A stretch of 64,000 nucleotides of DNA from Mesorhizobium tamadayense. GTDB lineage: Bacteria > Pseudomonadota > Alphaproteobacteria > Rhizobiales > Rhizobiaceae. How positions within the stretch are numbered: the first letter of the stretch is position 1; the number at the start of each line of letters is the position of its first letter. The notes below the pieces were generated by a model, which was not told where the DNA came from, did not search any database, and was given only the letters and a program-made list of their open reading frames with translations. The stretch covers positions 1-64,000 of the forward strand of contig NZ_RQXT01000026.1 of NCBI RefSeq assembly GCF_003863365.1. Direction: 5' to 3'. A program made the position numbers and the translations under genes. Below, piece by piece: positions 25,777-34,197 of the stretch.

Positions 25777-26531
25777 GTGATTTCCACGACGCGGCCGAAG
25801 GCGGCCTGTCCAAAAGCGAGCTCGAGGCCGTGCTGCGGCAGGTCGGCGCCGAGCGCTATCACAATCGGCACCCCTTCCATCACAAGATGACCAGTGGCGC
25901 CCTGTCGAAGGCCGAGATGCAGGCCTGGGCGCTGAACCGCTACTGCTACCAGGCCGTCATTCCGCGCAAGGATGCCATGATCCTGGCACATGCCGAGGAT
26001 CCGGCGTTTCGCGCCGCCTGGCGCAAACGCATCGAGGATCACGACGGTGAGGACGGCTGGAGCGGCGGCATCGCGCGCTGGCTGCATCTGGCGACCTCGC
26101 TCGGGCTTGATGCCGAAGCCGTCAAGAGCGAAAAGCTGGCATTGCCGGCGACGCGTTTTGCGGTCGGCGCCTACCTTTCCTTCTGCACGAACCGCACGCT
26201 GCTCGAGGCGGTCGCATCGTCGTTGACCGAGATGTTCTCGCCGCTCATCATCGGCGAGCGGGTGCCGGCGATGCTGGCTAAATACGATTACATCACCGAG
26301 GACACGCTAGCCTATTTTAGCCGGCGGCCCGAGCAGGCATCGCGCGACGCCGACTTCGCCCTCGCCTACGTGCTCGAGCATGCCGACACGGCCGAGCACC
26401 AGCAGCAGGCGATCGACGCGCTGGTGTTCAAATGCGATATACTCTGGGCCATGCTCGATGCGCTTCAACATGCCTATGGCGCGCCGACAAACATACCGCC
26501 AGGCGCCTTCCGCCCGGAGGCGGCGCGGTGA
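25773..26531 (+). CDS. pqqC: Pyrroloquinoline-quinone synthase PqqC
   Basis: A 252-residue all-helical oxidase catalysing the final ring closure and eight-electron oxidation to PQQ. Typical segments are RYHNRHPFHHKM, LNRYCYQAVIPRKDA and the C-terminal helices with LEHADTAEHQQQAI. The start is TTG at 25773, overlapping the pqqB stop by 4 bp, which implies coupled and perhaps weak initiation. The stop overlaps the pqqD start. Confidence 0.95.
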   Translation: MSDFHDAAEGGLSKSELEAVLRQVGAERYHNRHPFHHKMTSGALSKAEMQAWALNRYCYQAVIPRKDAMILAHAEDPAFRAAWRKRIEDHDGEDGWSGGIARWLHLATSLGLDAEAVKSEKLALPATRFAVGAYLSFCTNRTLLEAVASSLTEMFSPLIIGERVPAMLAKYDYITEDTLAYFSRRPEQASRDADFALAYVLEHADTAEHQQQAIDALVFKCDILWAMLDALQHAYGAPTNIPPGAFRPEAAR

Positions 26532-26824
26532 TGGCGCTGCGCGAAAGGGCCATGGTGTCGTTGCGATCAGTGCCATCGCTGCCGAAGCACGTGCGCATAC
26601 AATACGACCCCGTGCGGCAGGCCTTCGCCGTGCTTTCGCCGGAGAAGGTGTTCTGGCCGAACGAGATCAGTCTCGACATATTGCGCCGCTGCGACGGGCG
26701 GTCCACGGTCGGCCACATCATCGCCGATCTTGCCGCCGAATATGACGCCGAGCAGGAGGCCGTGGCGGCCGACGTCATCGCCTTCCTGCAGGAATGGTCG
26801 GACAAGCTGCTGGTGAAGCTATGA
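26531..26824 (+). CDS. pqqD: PQQ biosynthesis peptide chaperone PqqD
   Basis: A 97-residue RiPP recognition element protein that binds PqqA and delivers it to PqqE. The family segments are RIQYDPVRQAFAVLSPEKVF, then CDGRSTVGHIIADLA and a C-terminal LQEWSDKLLV helix. ATG 26531 overlaps the pqqC stop (ATGA); its own stop overlaps pqqE. A longer frame from 26432 lies inside pqqC. Confidence 0.93.
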   Translation: MALRERAMVSLRSVPSLPKHVRIQYDPVRQAFAVLSPEKVFWPNEISLDILRRCDGRSTVGHIIADLAAEYDAEQEAVAADVIAFLQEWSDKLLVKL

Positions 26825-27942
26825 GCGAGCCCCTTCTGCCTCCAATCGGCATGCTGGCGGAACTGACGCATCGCTGCCCGCTGCAATGCCCCTACTGCTC
26901 CAACCCGCTCGAATTGCTGAAGGCCAATCGCGAGCTCGACACACAGACCTGGCTCGATCTGTTCTCGCAGGCCACCGATCTCGGCGTCCTGCAGGTGCAT
27001 CTGTCCGGCGGCGAGCCGACGCTGCGCCGCGACCTCGAGCAATTGATCGCCGGGCTTTCGGCGCGCGGTGTCTACACCAACCTGATCACCGCCGGCATCG
27101 GCATTGCCGAAGGCCGCATCGAAGCCTTTGCCGACGCCGGTCTCGACCACCTGCAGCTGAGCTTTCAGGGTGCCCGTCCGGCGACCACCGACCGTATCGG
27201 CAACCACCGCGGCAGCCATGAAAAGAAGCTGGAGACGGCACGCCGCGCCCGCGCGGCCGGACTGCCGCTCACCATCAACGCGCCGATCCATCGTCACAAC
27301 ATCGAGGAGGTGCCGGAATTCATCGATATGGCCGTTTCGCTGGGCGCCGAGCGGCTCGAGATCGCCAACGTGCAGTACGCCGGCTGGGCGCTGGCCAATC
27401 GCAATGCGCTGATGCCCGAACGCGCCGCGATCGACCGGCAGGCGGACATCGTCGCGGCGGCGCGCGAAAGGCTCACCGGCATTATGAACATCGATTTCGT
27501 TCCGCCGGATTACTTTGCCATCTATCCCAAGCCGTGCATGGGCGGCTGGGCGCGCGACGCCTTCATGGTGACGCCCGACGGTACCGTGTTGCCGTGCCAC
27601 GCCGCGCAGACGATTCCTTCGCTCCGCTTCGAACGCTTCGCAGAGCGCTCGCTCGCCGATATCTGGACCGATTCACCGGCATTCAATGCCTTCCGCGGTA
27701 CCGAATGGATGCAGGAGCCTTGCCGAAGCTGTGAGCGGCGCGAGATCGATTGGGGCGGCTGCAGATGTCAGGCGATGGCGATCGCCGGCGATGCCGCTGC
27801 AACGGATCCGGTCTGCATCAAGTCGCCGATCCACGCACGCATGGCCCTGCTCATCGACGAAACCCGGCGCGCCGCGGCGGATATTTCGGCGGACGAAGCC
27901 TTCATCTATCGTCGGATAGGCGCTGTGACGGAGCTCGCCTGA
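26821..27942 (+). CDS. pqqE: PQQ biosynthesis radical SAM enzyme PqqE
   Basis: A 373-residue radical SAM/SPASM enzyme forming the Glu-Tyr carbon-carbon link in PqqA. The cluster-binding CxxxCxxC is at Cys19, Cys23 and Cys26 (HRCPLQCPYC), and SPASM cysteines occur near the C-terminus (PCHAAQ, CRSCERREIDWGGCRC). The start at 26821 overlaps the pqqD stop. No pqqF/G protease gene lies in the window. Confidence 0.96.
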   Translation: MSEPLLPPIGMLAELTHRCPLQCPYCSNPLELLKANRELDTQTWLDLFSQATDLGVLQVHLSGGEPTLRRDLEQLIAGLSARGVYTNLITAGIGIAEGRIEAFADAGLDHLQLSFQGARPATTDRIGNHRGSHEKKLETARRARAAGLPLTINAPIHRHNIEEVPEFIDMAVSLGAERLEIANVQYAGWALANRNALMPERAAIDRQADIVAAARERLTGIMNIDFVPPDYFAIYPKPCMGGWARDAFMVTPDGTVLPCHAAQTIPSLRFERFAERSLADIWTDSPAFNAFRGTEWMQEPCRSCERREIDWGGCRCQAMAIAGDAAATDPVCIKSPIHARMALLIDETRRAAADISADEAFIYRRIGAVTELA

Positions 27943-28002
27943 CCGTTCATAGCTGAATTTCGGCGCGGTGGGATTTGCGCGATTGCTGTTGTCGTTGCCC
28001 GC

Positions 28003-28785
28003 CTAAGCCATTTCGGGGCGCCTGGAGGCCTCGCGTATGGCCTTGTGGACATTGCGCTGCAGGTCCATGAAGGCGGCGCTTTCCATGACCTCTTCGCGGC
28101 GCGGGCGCTCGATATCGACGTTGAAGGTCCGCATGATGCGCCCTGGCCCGATGCCCATGACGGCGATGCGGTCCGACAGATAGACGGCCTCTTCCACGTC
28201 ATGGGTGACAAAGAGCACGGTGAGCCTGTGCTCCTCCCAGATCTGGGTCAAGAGTTCCTGCATCTGATGCCTGGTCAGGGCATCGAGCGCACCGAAGGGT
28301 TCGTCCATCAGCAGCATCTTGGGGCGGTAGGAAAGCGCGCGCGCTATGGCGACACGCTGCTTCATGCCGCCCGAAAGCTCGGATGGATAGAGATTGGCCG
28401 AATGCGGGAGCTTGACCAGGTCGAGATGCTCAAGCGCGATCCTGCGGCAGGTCGAGCGATCATGACCGGCGGCCTTGAGCGCGAACTCGATGTTCTGCTG
28501 CGCCGTCAGCCAGGGCAGCAGCGTGTAGGACTGGAAGACGACGCCGCGGTCTAGGCCCGGCTTCAGGATCGGCGCGCCGTCGATGGCAAGATCGCCGGCG
28601 TCGAAATCCTGCAACCCGGCCACGATCGACAAGAGCGTGCTCTTGCCGCAGCCCGACGTGCCCACCAGCGAGACGAACTCGTTGTCGGCGAGATCGAGAT
28701 TGATATCCCGCAGCACTTCGGTGCGCCGGGCTCCGGTACCGAAGCTCTTGTGGAGACCTGCGATCCGCAGCTTGGGGAAACTCAT
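28003..28785 (-). CDS. NitT/TauT-type ABC transporter ATP-binding protein, probable DHPS/sulfonate uptake
   Basis: A 260-residue ABC ATPase with Walker A GTSGCGKST, Q-loop FQSYTLLPW, signature LSGGMKQR and Walker B MLLMDEPFGALD. It is the last gene of a binding protein-permease-ATPase operon read right to left. An alternative GTG start lies 9 bp upstream. It resembles SsuB/TauB-type ATPases. The substrate is inferred from the adjacent sulfonate-type dehydrogenases, not read from this protein. Confidence 0.87.
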   Translation of the reverse strand: MSFPKLRIAGLHKSFGTGARRTEVLRDINLDLADNEFVSLVGTSGCGKSTLLSIVAGLQDFDAGDLAIDGAPILKPGLDRGVVFQSYTLLPWLTAQQNIEFALKAAGHDRSTCRRIALEHLDLVKLPHSANLYPSELSGGMKQRVAIARALSYRPKMLLMDEPFGALDALTRHQMQELLTQIWEEHRLTVLFVTHDVEEAVYLSDRIAVMGIGPGRIMRTFNVDIERPRREEVMESAAFMDLQRNVHKAIREASRRPEMA

Positions 28786-28795
28786 CGGCCGCACC

Positions 28796-29674
28796 TCATT
28801 GCGCGTGGCCTTCCTGCCGGAACAGCACTTTCCCCAACGCCTTCATGACTTGGTCGGTGATGAGGCCGAGCACGCCGAGCAACAGGATGTAGCCGATGAT
28901 GGTGTTGGTCTGGAAATAGCGCTGCGACACGGTGATGCGATAGCCGAGACCAGACGTCGCCGCGACGAGCTCGGCCAGCACGAGCCAGGTCCACGCCCAG
29001 CCCAGGCTGATGCGCAGCGTATCCCAGATGCCGGGTAAGGCGCTGGGTACCACGATGCGCGTCAGTATCTTGCGATCCGGCAGGCCGAGCGTCCTGCCGA
29101 GGCCGACGAAGTCCGCGGGAACCCGTTTGACATTGTCCATGATCATCAGCACCTGCTGGAAGAAAGTGCCGATGAAGATGATCAGGAATTTTTGGGCGTC
29201 GCTGGTCCCCGACCACAGGATAGAAAGGGGCACGAAGGCGACCACGGGCATGTAGCGGATGAAATCCACGAGTGGCTCGATCGCCGCTTCCCAAGCCCTG
29301 AAGCTGCCGATCAGCACGCCAATCGGGATGGCCAGCGCCGAGGCGATCAGAAAGCCGATCGAAATACGATATATCGAGGCCTTGAGGTCCAGCAGCAACG
29401 TGCCGTCGGCCCAGAGCTTGCCGAGCTGTGTCGCCACGCTCGCGGGTGACGGCAGGAAAATGGGCTTCACCAATTCAAGGCCCGTCGCCACCCACCAGGC
29501 GAGGCCGAGGCAGGCAAAGACGGCCACGGCGATCATCAGGAAGCGGGAGCGCGCGATGGGCGCGCCGATCCCGGAGGACCGGCGGCGTCGCGTCGCCTGT
29601 TTGGCAACCGGCCCCGTTGCCGGGCCGGACGGGCTCGCCTTGATGGCAGGCTCGTCTGGCATCTCAGCTACCAC
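28796..29674 (-). CDS. NitT/TauT-type ABC transporter permease
   Basis: A 292-residue membrane protein with a polar N-terminal tail of about 45 residues, six hydrophobic segments and the coupling loop DFVGLGRTLGLPDRKILTRI. The start may be GTG 29674 or ATG 29662; neither has a strong ribosome binding site. It lies 8 bp after the binding protein gene and 10 bp before the ATPase gene. Confidence 0.88.
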   Translation of the reverse strand: MVAEMPDEPAIKASPSGPATGPVAKQATRRRRSSGIGAPIARSRFLMIAVAVFACLGLAWWVATGLELVKPIFLPSPASVATQLGKLWADGTLLLDLKASIYRISIGFLIASALAIPIGVLIGSFRAWEAAIEPLVDFIRYMPVVAFVPLSILWSGTSDAQKFLIIFIGTFFQQVLMIMDNVKRVPADFVGLGRTLGLPDRKILTRIVVPSALPGIWDTLRISLGWAWTWLVLAELVAATSGLGYRITVSQRYFQTNTIIGYILLLGVLGLITDQVMKALGKVLFRQEGHAQ

Positions 29675-29682
29675 GACCCGGC

Positions 29683-30687
29683 CTACTGCGCGGCCTTGAC
29701 GAACGCCGGATCGATCATCTGCTCCGGCGTCACATCGGCCTGGAGCAACCCGGCATTCTTGGCCGCGGCCTCGACATCGGCGAATGTCTTGGTGGAAAAT
29801 TCGCCGGTGAGAGCGTCCTTGTTTTCGGCTAGTGAGAAGTAGCGCACGCCGTCGAAGGCGGTGTTGAGGTCCTCGACGCTCGAACCGACCGCCTTGGAAA
29901 TGATGGCGCGGCCGTCGGGCGTGTCGGCCTTGTAGGCCTTGAGCGCCGCGTCCCAGGCCTTGATCATGGCAAGCACCTGGCCGGGACGTGACTTGATCAC
30001 CTCATCGCGCACCACGAATACGTCGCTGATCAGGCCCGGATCCTCGCCCGCGGTGAAGAGGAGCTTGACGTCCTTGTTCTGCGCCCTGGCCGCGGTGAGG
30101 TAGGGTTCATAGGTGACCGCGACCGGAACCTGGCCCGCGATCAGCGCGCTGCCGGCATCCGCCGCCGGCATCGGCACCGGCTGCACATCGGCGATCGACA
30201 TGCCGTTCTTGGCCAGCGCATATTTGAGCAGGATGTCGCTGGTCGTGCCTTCCTCGAAGGCGACCTGCTTGCCCTTGAGGTCGGCGATCGAGGCGATGTC
30301 CTTGCCGGCGATCATGGCGTCGGCCGTCATGCTGACGTCGAGCAGAAGCACGATCTTGACCGGCAGGCCGGCCGCAACCATGCCCATCGCGGTGTGGGTG
30401 GCGATGTTCGCCGCGTCGAGCTGGCCGCTCGCCAAGGCAGCGTTGATGTCCTTGTCCTCGGCGAAGTTCACGATCTGGACGTCCGACAGACCGCTTGCCT
30501 TGAACAGGCCCTTGGCTTCGGCGATGTGCCATTGGCCATAGCCGAGCCACGGCTCTATGCCGATCTTGAACGATCCTGCTTCAGGCGTCGCGGGAATGGC
30601 CGCATCGGCAGCGTAGGCCGCCGGGGCGAACCCGATCGCCGCAGCCAAAGCGAGTGCACGAAATTGTCCTCTAAGGTTACGCATCAT
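29683..30687 (-). CDS. NitT/TauT-type ABC transporter substrate-binding protein
   Basis: A 334-residue periplasmic binding protein with a signal peptide ending near AYA|ADAA. The mature part opens with FKIGIEPWLGYGQWHIAEAKGLF, as in SsuA/TauA/aliphatic sulfonate proteins. It leads the transporter operon; a candidate GntR operator lies about 165 bp upstream. DHPS or a related sulfonate is the most economical ligand given the neighbouring genes; nitrate, taurine and others are alternatives. Confidence 0.83.
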   Translation of the reverse strand: MMRNLRGQFRALALAAAIGFAPAAYAADAAIPATPEAGSFKIGIEPWLGYGQWHIAEAKGLFKASGLSDVQIVNFAEDKDINAALASGQLDAANIATHTAMGMVAAGLPVKIVLLLDVSMTADAMIAGKDIASIADLKGKQVAFEEGTTSDILLKYALAKNGMSIADVQPVPMPAADAGSALIAGQVPVAVTYEPYLTAARAQNKDVKLLFTAGEDPGLISDVFVVRDEVIKSRPGQVLAMIKAWDAALKAYKADTPDGRAIISKAVGSSVEDLNTAFDGVRYFSLAENKDALTGEFSTKTFADVEAAAKNAGLLQADVTPEQMIDPAFVKAAQ

Positions 30688-30851
30688 CTTTGTTCCCCTT
30701 GATGATCAGGCCGCTTTTTGAACCAAGCGTCCGGCCCTGGTGAGAAATGCGGCTTCCGCTCTTGCGGCACTCATGCCTCGGCATTTTACCTGCCACTTCA
30801 ATGCGAATGCACGGATATTCAACGTCAGCGACAATGGATGTCAAGGCTAAA

Positions 30852-30871
30852 ATACATACATGCATATACAA
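30852..30871 (-). promoter_or_regulatory. Candidate GntR/HutC operator upstream of the transporter operon
   Basis: AT-rich site containing ATACATGCATATACAA at 30856-30871. A 16-bp site that differs by one base lies upstream of the SDR gene (35035-35050), and a related near-palindrome lies upstream of hpsN (34134-34153). It fits the GTnTAnAC-type half-site of HutC-subfamily regulators with one mismatch. Confidence 0.6.
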
Positions 30872-30910
30872 GTTGCGCAGATGCTTCGATCCGGGTCCGC
30901 TTAGTCGCCA

Positions 30911-31642
30911 TCACGGGCTTTTAGAAGGGGAATAGCGGCTGCCCAGCGAATACCGGCTTCCGACATAGGTCAGCTTGCTGATGGTGGCGACGATCGCGCC
31001 CGTCCAGGTCCGGCGGTGCAGAAGCAGGCAGCAGCTGCCGACATCGACGGCCAGGTGCCGCGCCGTCTCGGCATCGGCCGGGATGGCGGAGATGATATGC
31101 TCGACCTCGGTCACCGGCGTCTTCTGCATGAGGTAGTCATAGGTCGCCGTCTTCGAGAAGTCCTGCTTGTCGTAGTCGGGTATCAGGCTTGGATTGACGA
31201 AACGCTCCTCCAGTTGCACGGGCAGGTCGTTCTCGAAGTTGACGACGACGGAATGATAGACCGAAGTGCGTTTTGTGAACTCGAAGGACAGCGCCAGCTC
31301 CTTTGTCGGCATGATCTTTTCAAGGACGATGACCTCGGAGCGGTGCCTGTTGCCCCGCGCGACAATCTCGGCCGCGATGTTGTTGATCTCGATCAGGGTC
31401 GATTGCGGCCGGGGCGGCGCGATAAAAGTCCCCACACCCTGAAGCCGGATCAGAAACCCGGCCGAGGTCAGCTCCCGCAAGGCGCGGTGAACCGTCATCC
31501 TTGACACGCCGAGAGTTGCCACGAACTCGTTTTCGGACGGCAGCTTGCGATCCTTGCTCCACTTGCCCGTTCCGATGTTGGTCAGGATGTAGTCCTTGAC
31601 CTTCTCGTAAAGAGGGCTGGCCGTATCGGGCAAAGCGATCAT
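30911..31642 (-). CDS. GntR-family (HutC subfamily) transcriptional regulator of the DHPS cluster
   Basis: A 243-residue protein with an N-terminal GntR winged helix (LPSENEFVATLGVSRMTVHR, then LTSAGFLIRLQGVGTF) and a C-terminal UTRA ligand-binding domain. ATG 31642 is preferred over ATG 31678 because it follows GGGAGAGG at good spacing and avoids overlap with the upstream dehydrogenase gene. It probably represses the three transcription units that carry the shared AT-rich site and is released by a sulfonate or intermediate. The effector is inference. Confidence 0.88.
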   Translation of the reverse strand: MIALPDTASPLYEKVKDYILTNIGTGKWSKDRKLPSENEFVATLGVSRMTVHRALRELTSAGFLIRLQGVGTFIAPPRPQSTLIEINNIAAEIVARGNRHRSEVIVLEKIMPTKELALSFEFTKRTSVYHSVVVNFENDLPVQLEERFVNPSLIPDYDKQDFSKTATYDYLMQKTPVTEVEHIISAIPADAETARHLAVDVGSCCLLLHRRTWTGAIVATISKLTYVGSRYSLGSRYSPSKSP

Positions 31643-31664
31643 TTTCAAAGTCCTCTCCCGGCTG

Positions 31665-32693
31665 CTATCGGAAATCACCGGCAGGTTGCCGCATCCGGAT
31701 GATTGTTTTCAAGCCGTCGCCCTGCCCCGCCAACAGGCGCTCATAGGCCGCGGGAATGTCGTCCAGGCCGATCTCGCGGTCGATCAGGCTGATCAGCGGC
31801 TCGCTCAGGTCGCCCAGCATCCGGATGGCGTCGGGAAGCTCGTCGGCGAAGGCATGGCATCCCAGCAACGCGATCTCGCGCTCGACCAGCACGTTGGGGT
31901 CGATGTCGAGGCGGCCATGGAAAATGCCGACCATCGCGACGGTGCCGCCTGGGCCCAGGACATCCAGCAACTGGTTCAGCGCGGCAATGCTGCCGGTCGC
32001 TTCGACGGCCGCGAGCAAAGGGGCATCGACAGTTGCGGCGGCGATGGCGTCGCGGCTGAGATCGACGATCGTGGCGCCGGTCACCCGCGCCACGCGGGCG
32101 CAGCGGCGCTCGTTGCGGTCAGCAACAAGCACCGTGCCCGGAAACGTTCGCGACAAGAGCAAAGCGGCGAGGCCGCCGATGGTGCCGCAGCCCACCACAA
32201 GAACCGAACCCGCCGTCTGCGGCAGGCGCCGCACGGCATGCAGCGCCACGGCCAGCGGCTCGGCCATGGCCGCCACCCTTTCGTCGAGCGCGGCGTCGAC
32301 GACATGCAGCAGGCGCGCCGGCAGGCTCGTCTGTTCGGCAAACCCGCCGTCGCATACTTCGCCGACGAAGCCCAGCGAGACGCAGAGATGCCGCTTGCCC
32401 GCGTGGCATTGCGCGCATTCTCCGCACCAGAAACGGGAATCGGCGACCACCCGATCGCCCACGGCGACGGTGTCGACCCCCTCGCCGATGGCGATCACCG
32501 TGCCGGTCAGCTCATGGCCGGCCGTCGAAGGCGAGCGGCTTATCCATTGGCCGGTACGGAAATTATGGAGATCAGAACCGCATATGCCCGCGGCGTCGAC
32601 CCTGAGCTTGACCCAGCCAGCGTCGGGAGCGCCGGGCGTGACGATATCCTCGATGCGCAGGTCACCGGGTCCATGGAGTCGTGCGGCTTTCAT
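31665..32693 (-). CDS. Zinc-dependent alcohol dehydrogenase, probable DHPS 2-dehydrogenase (HpsO/HpsP type)
   Basis: A 342-residue medium-chain dehydrogenase. Catalytic zinc residues are in ICGSDLHNF and GHELTG; the structural zinc site is CGECAQCHAGKRHLC; the nucleotide-binding motif is VVGCGTIGGLAA. ATG 32693 is the family start; the open frame continues upstream into hpsN. In known DHPS pathways two dehydrogenases racemise DHPS by oxidation and reduction at C2. This protein and the SDR at 34198 would fill those roles. A sorbitol- or threonine-dehydrogenase-like function cannot be excluded. Confidence 0.75.
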   Translation of the reverse strand: MKAARLHGPGDLRIEDIVTPGAPDAGWVKLRVDAAGICGSDLHNFRTGQWISRSPSTAGHELTGTVIAIGEGVDTVAVGDRVVADSRFWCGECAQCHAGKRHLCVSLGFVGEVCDGGFAEQTSLPARLLHVVDAALDERVAAMAEPLAVALHAVRRLPQTAGSVLVVGCGTIGGLAALLLSRTFPGTVLVADRNERRCARVARVTGATIVDLSRDAIAAATVDAPLLAAVEATGSIAALNQLLDVLGPGGTVAMVGIFHGRLDIDPNVLVEREIALLGCHAFADELPDAIRMLGDLSEPLISLIDREIGLDDIPAAYERLLAGQGDGLKTIIRMRQPAGDFR

Positions 32694-32706
32694 TGCGACT
32701 TTCCGT

Positions 32707-34029
32707 TCACGCGCCGAGATAGCGATCGCGGATTTCGGAAACCGCGTTCTCATGCGAGCTAAACCCCTCGTAACGGGCGAGCCTGCGGGCATGCCGGGCA
32801 AGTTCCGGATAGGCCGCTGACGTCACGTAGCCGACCGACGAGCGCTTGAGGAAATCCGTCACCGAAAGCGGTCCGTAGGTGCGCGCCCACCGGCTGGTCG
32901 GCAGCACCGCATTAGGCCCGAGGACGAAGTTGGCAAGCGTCACCGGCGTATGCGGGCCCATGAGGATCTCGGCCGCCTCGGTGATGTGTCCAAGATGCGC
33001 GAACGGCTCCCTGGACAGGATCTCGAGATGCTCAGGCGCATAGTCGTTGATGAAGCGGTAGCTGTCTTCGAGCGAGGCGGTCAGCACGATGCCGCCGCGC
33101 TTTCCGGTCAGCACCGCGCGCGAGAATTCGACGCGCTGCTCGGTCATGCGGGACCAGTGCTCGGGGAGCGCGGCCAGGGCTGCGTTGGCGACCTCGCGGC
33201 TGTGCGTCACGAGATAGGCCGAGGAATCCGGCCCGTGCTCGGCTTCGATCAACAGGTCGAGGGCGGCAAGGCCACCGTCGACGCTGCCGTCGGCAAAGAT
33301 GATCGCTTCCGACGGGCCGGCCGGAAGACCCGTGTCGATGACCGAGGACAACAGGTTCTTTGCCGCAACCACCCATGGGCTGCCGGGGCCGACGATCTTG
33401 ACGGCAGGCTTCACCGTCTCGGTGCCGTAAGCGACGGCGGCGACTGCATGGGCGCCGCCGCATTTGTACACGATCTCGACACCGGCGAGACGGGCGGCGA
33501 CCAAGGTCGCGGCGTCGACGGAACCGTCCGAAGTCGGCGGCGTCACGATCGCGATCTGCGGCACGCCGGCGATCACAACCGGAACTGAGGTCATCATCGT
33601 TACCGACGGGAACGCGCCTTTGCCGCGAGGGACGTAAAGCGCGACGGAAGCGATCGGCGTGTACCTGTCGCCAGCATAGGCGCCGGGGCGGACTTCCTTG
33701 AGCCACATCGTCTCCGGACGCTGCTCCTCATGGAAATTCCTGATGTTCTCAATGCCGAAGCGGATGCTCTCGACGACATCCTTCTCGACCTTGTCGAATG
33801 CCGCATTGAACTCCGCTTCCGAAACCTTCAGGTTGCCGTCGGCCACATTGGCCTTGTCCAACTCTCTTGCGAACCGCAGCAAGGCCGCGTCGCCTTCGTT
33901 CCTGACGGCCTCGATGATCGGACGCACCTTTTCGATGAAGACCGACAAATCGCCTTCGGCGCGCTTCAGGAGGCTCGCCCGCTGATCGGCGCCGAGGGAT
34001 GACAGGTCATGGAAGCTGATGTCGGACAT
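32707..34029 (-). CDS. hpsN: Histidinol-dehydrogenase-family protein, probable sulfopropanediol 3-dehydrogenase HpsN
   Basis: A 440-residue HisD-superfamily NAD enzyme. HpsN oxidises (R)-DHPS in two steps to 3-sulfolactate. HisD-like elements are visible (AEHGPDS, YAPEHLE, EGFSSHENAV), but the segment usually reading GDYxxGPNHVLPT in HisD reads ANFVLGPNAVLPT. The Asp that binds zinc in HisD is thus replaced by Asn, and a conserved His by Ala. With no his genes nearby and sulfonate-type transport and dehydrogenase neighbours, HpsN is a better call than HisD. The start at 34029 follows AAGGAG. Confidence 0.75.
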   Translation of the reverse strand: MSDISFHDLSSLGADQRASLLKRAEGDLSVFIEKVRPIIEAVRNEGDAALLRFARELDKANVADGNLKVSEAEFNAAFDKVEKDVVESIRFGIENIRNFHEEQRPETMWLKEVRPGAYAGDRYTPIASVALYVPRGKGAFPSVTMMTSVPVVIAGVPQIAIVTPPTSDGSVDAATLVAARLAGVEIVYKCGGAHAVAAVAYGTETVKPAVKIVGPGSPWVVAAKNLLSSVIDTGLPAGPSEAIIFADGSVDGGLAALDLLIEAEHGPDSSAYLVTHSREVANAALAALPEHWSRMTEQRVEFSRAVLTGKRGGIVLTASLEDSYRFINDYAPEHLEILSREPFAHLGHITEAAEILMGPHTPVTLANFVLGPNAVLPTSRWARTYGPLSVTDFLKRSSVGYVTSAAYPELARHARRLARYEGFSSHENAVSEIRDRYLGA

Positions 34030-34133
34030 GGCTGCTCCTTTTAGAAGGCAATGATGATTGGCGCTGATCGGTCACACTTCCGCAAGACGTTGAGACCGGC
34101 AATTAGATCCGCGCGGGATTGCAGCTGACAAAA

Positions 34134-34153
34134 GTATATACATGTACGTATAA
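34134..34153 (-). promoter_or_regulatory. Candidate GntR/HutC operator upstream of hpsN
   Basis: Near-palindromic AT-rich site with core TACATGTA (34139-34146) and a perfect GTnTAnAC half-site, GTATATAC, at 34134-34141. It lies about 105 bp upstream of the hpsN start in the SDR-hpsN gap and resembles the sites at 30852 and 35035. Confidence 0.6.
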
Positions 34154-34197
34154 CGATCGCCAGCATTTTTGTAGCCTCACCCCGCCGGCGCCTCGCC

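Noticed and set aside
32707..34029. Histidinol dehydrogenase for histidine biosynthesis
   Set aside because: No his genes nearby, altered zinc-ligand segment, and sulfonate-type transport and dehydrogenase neighbours favour HpsN.
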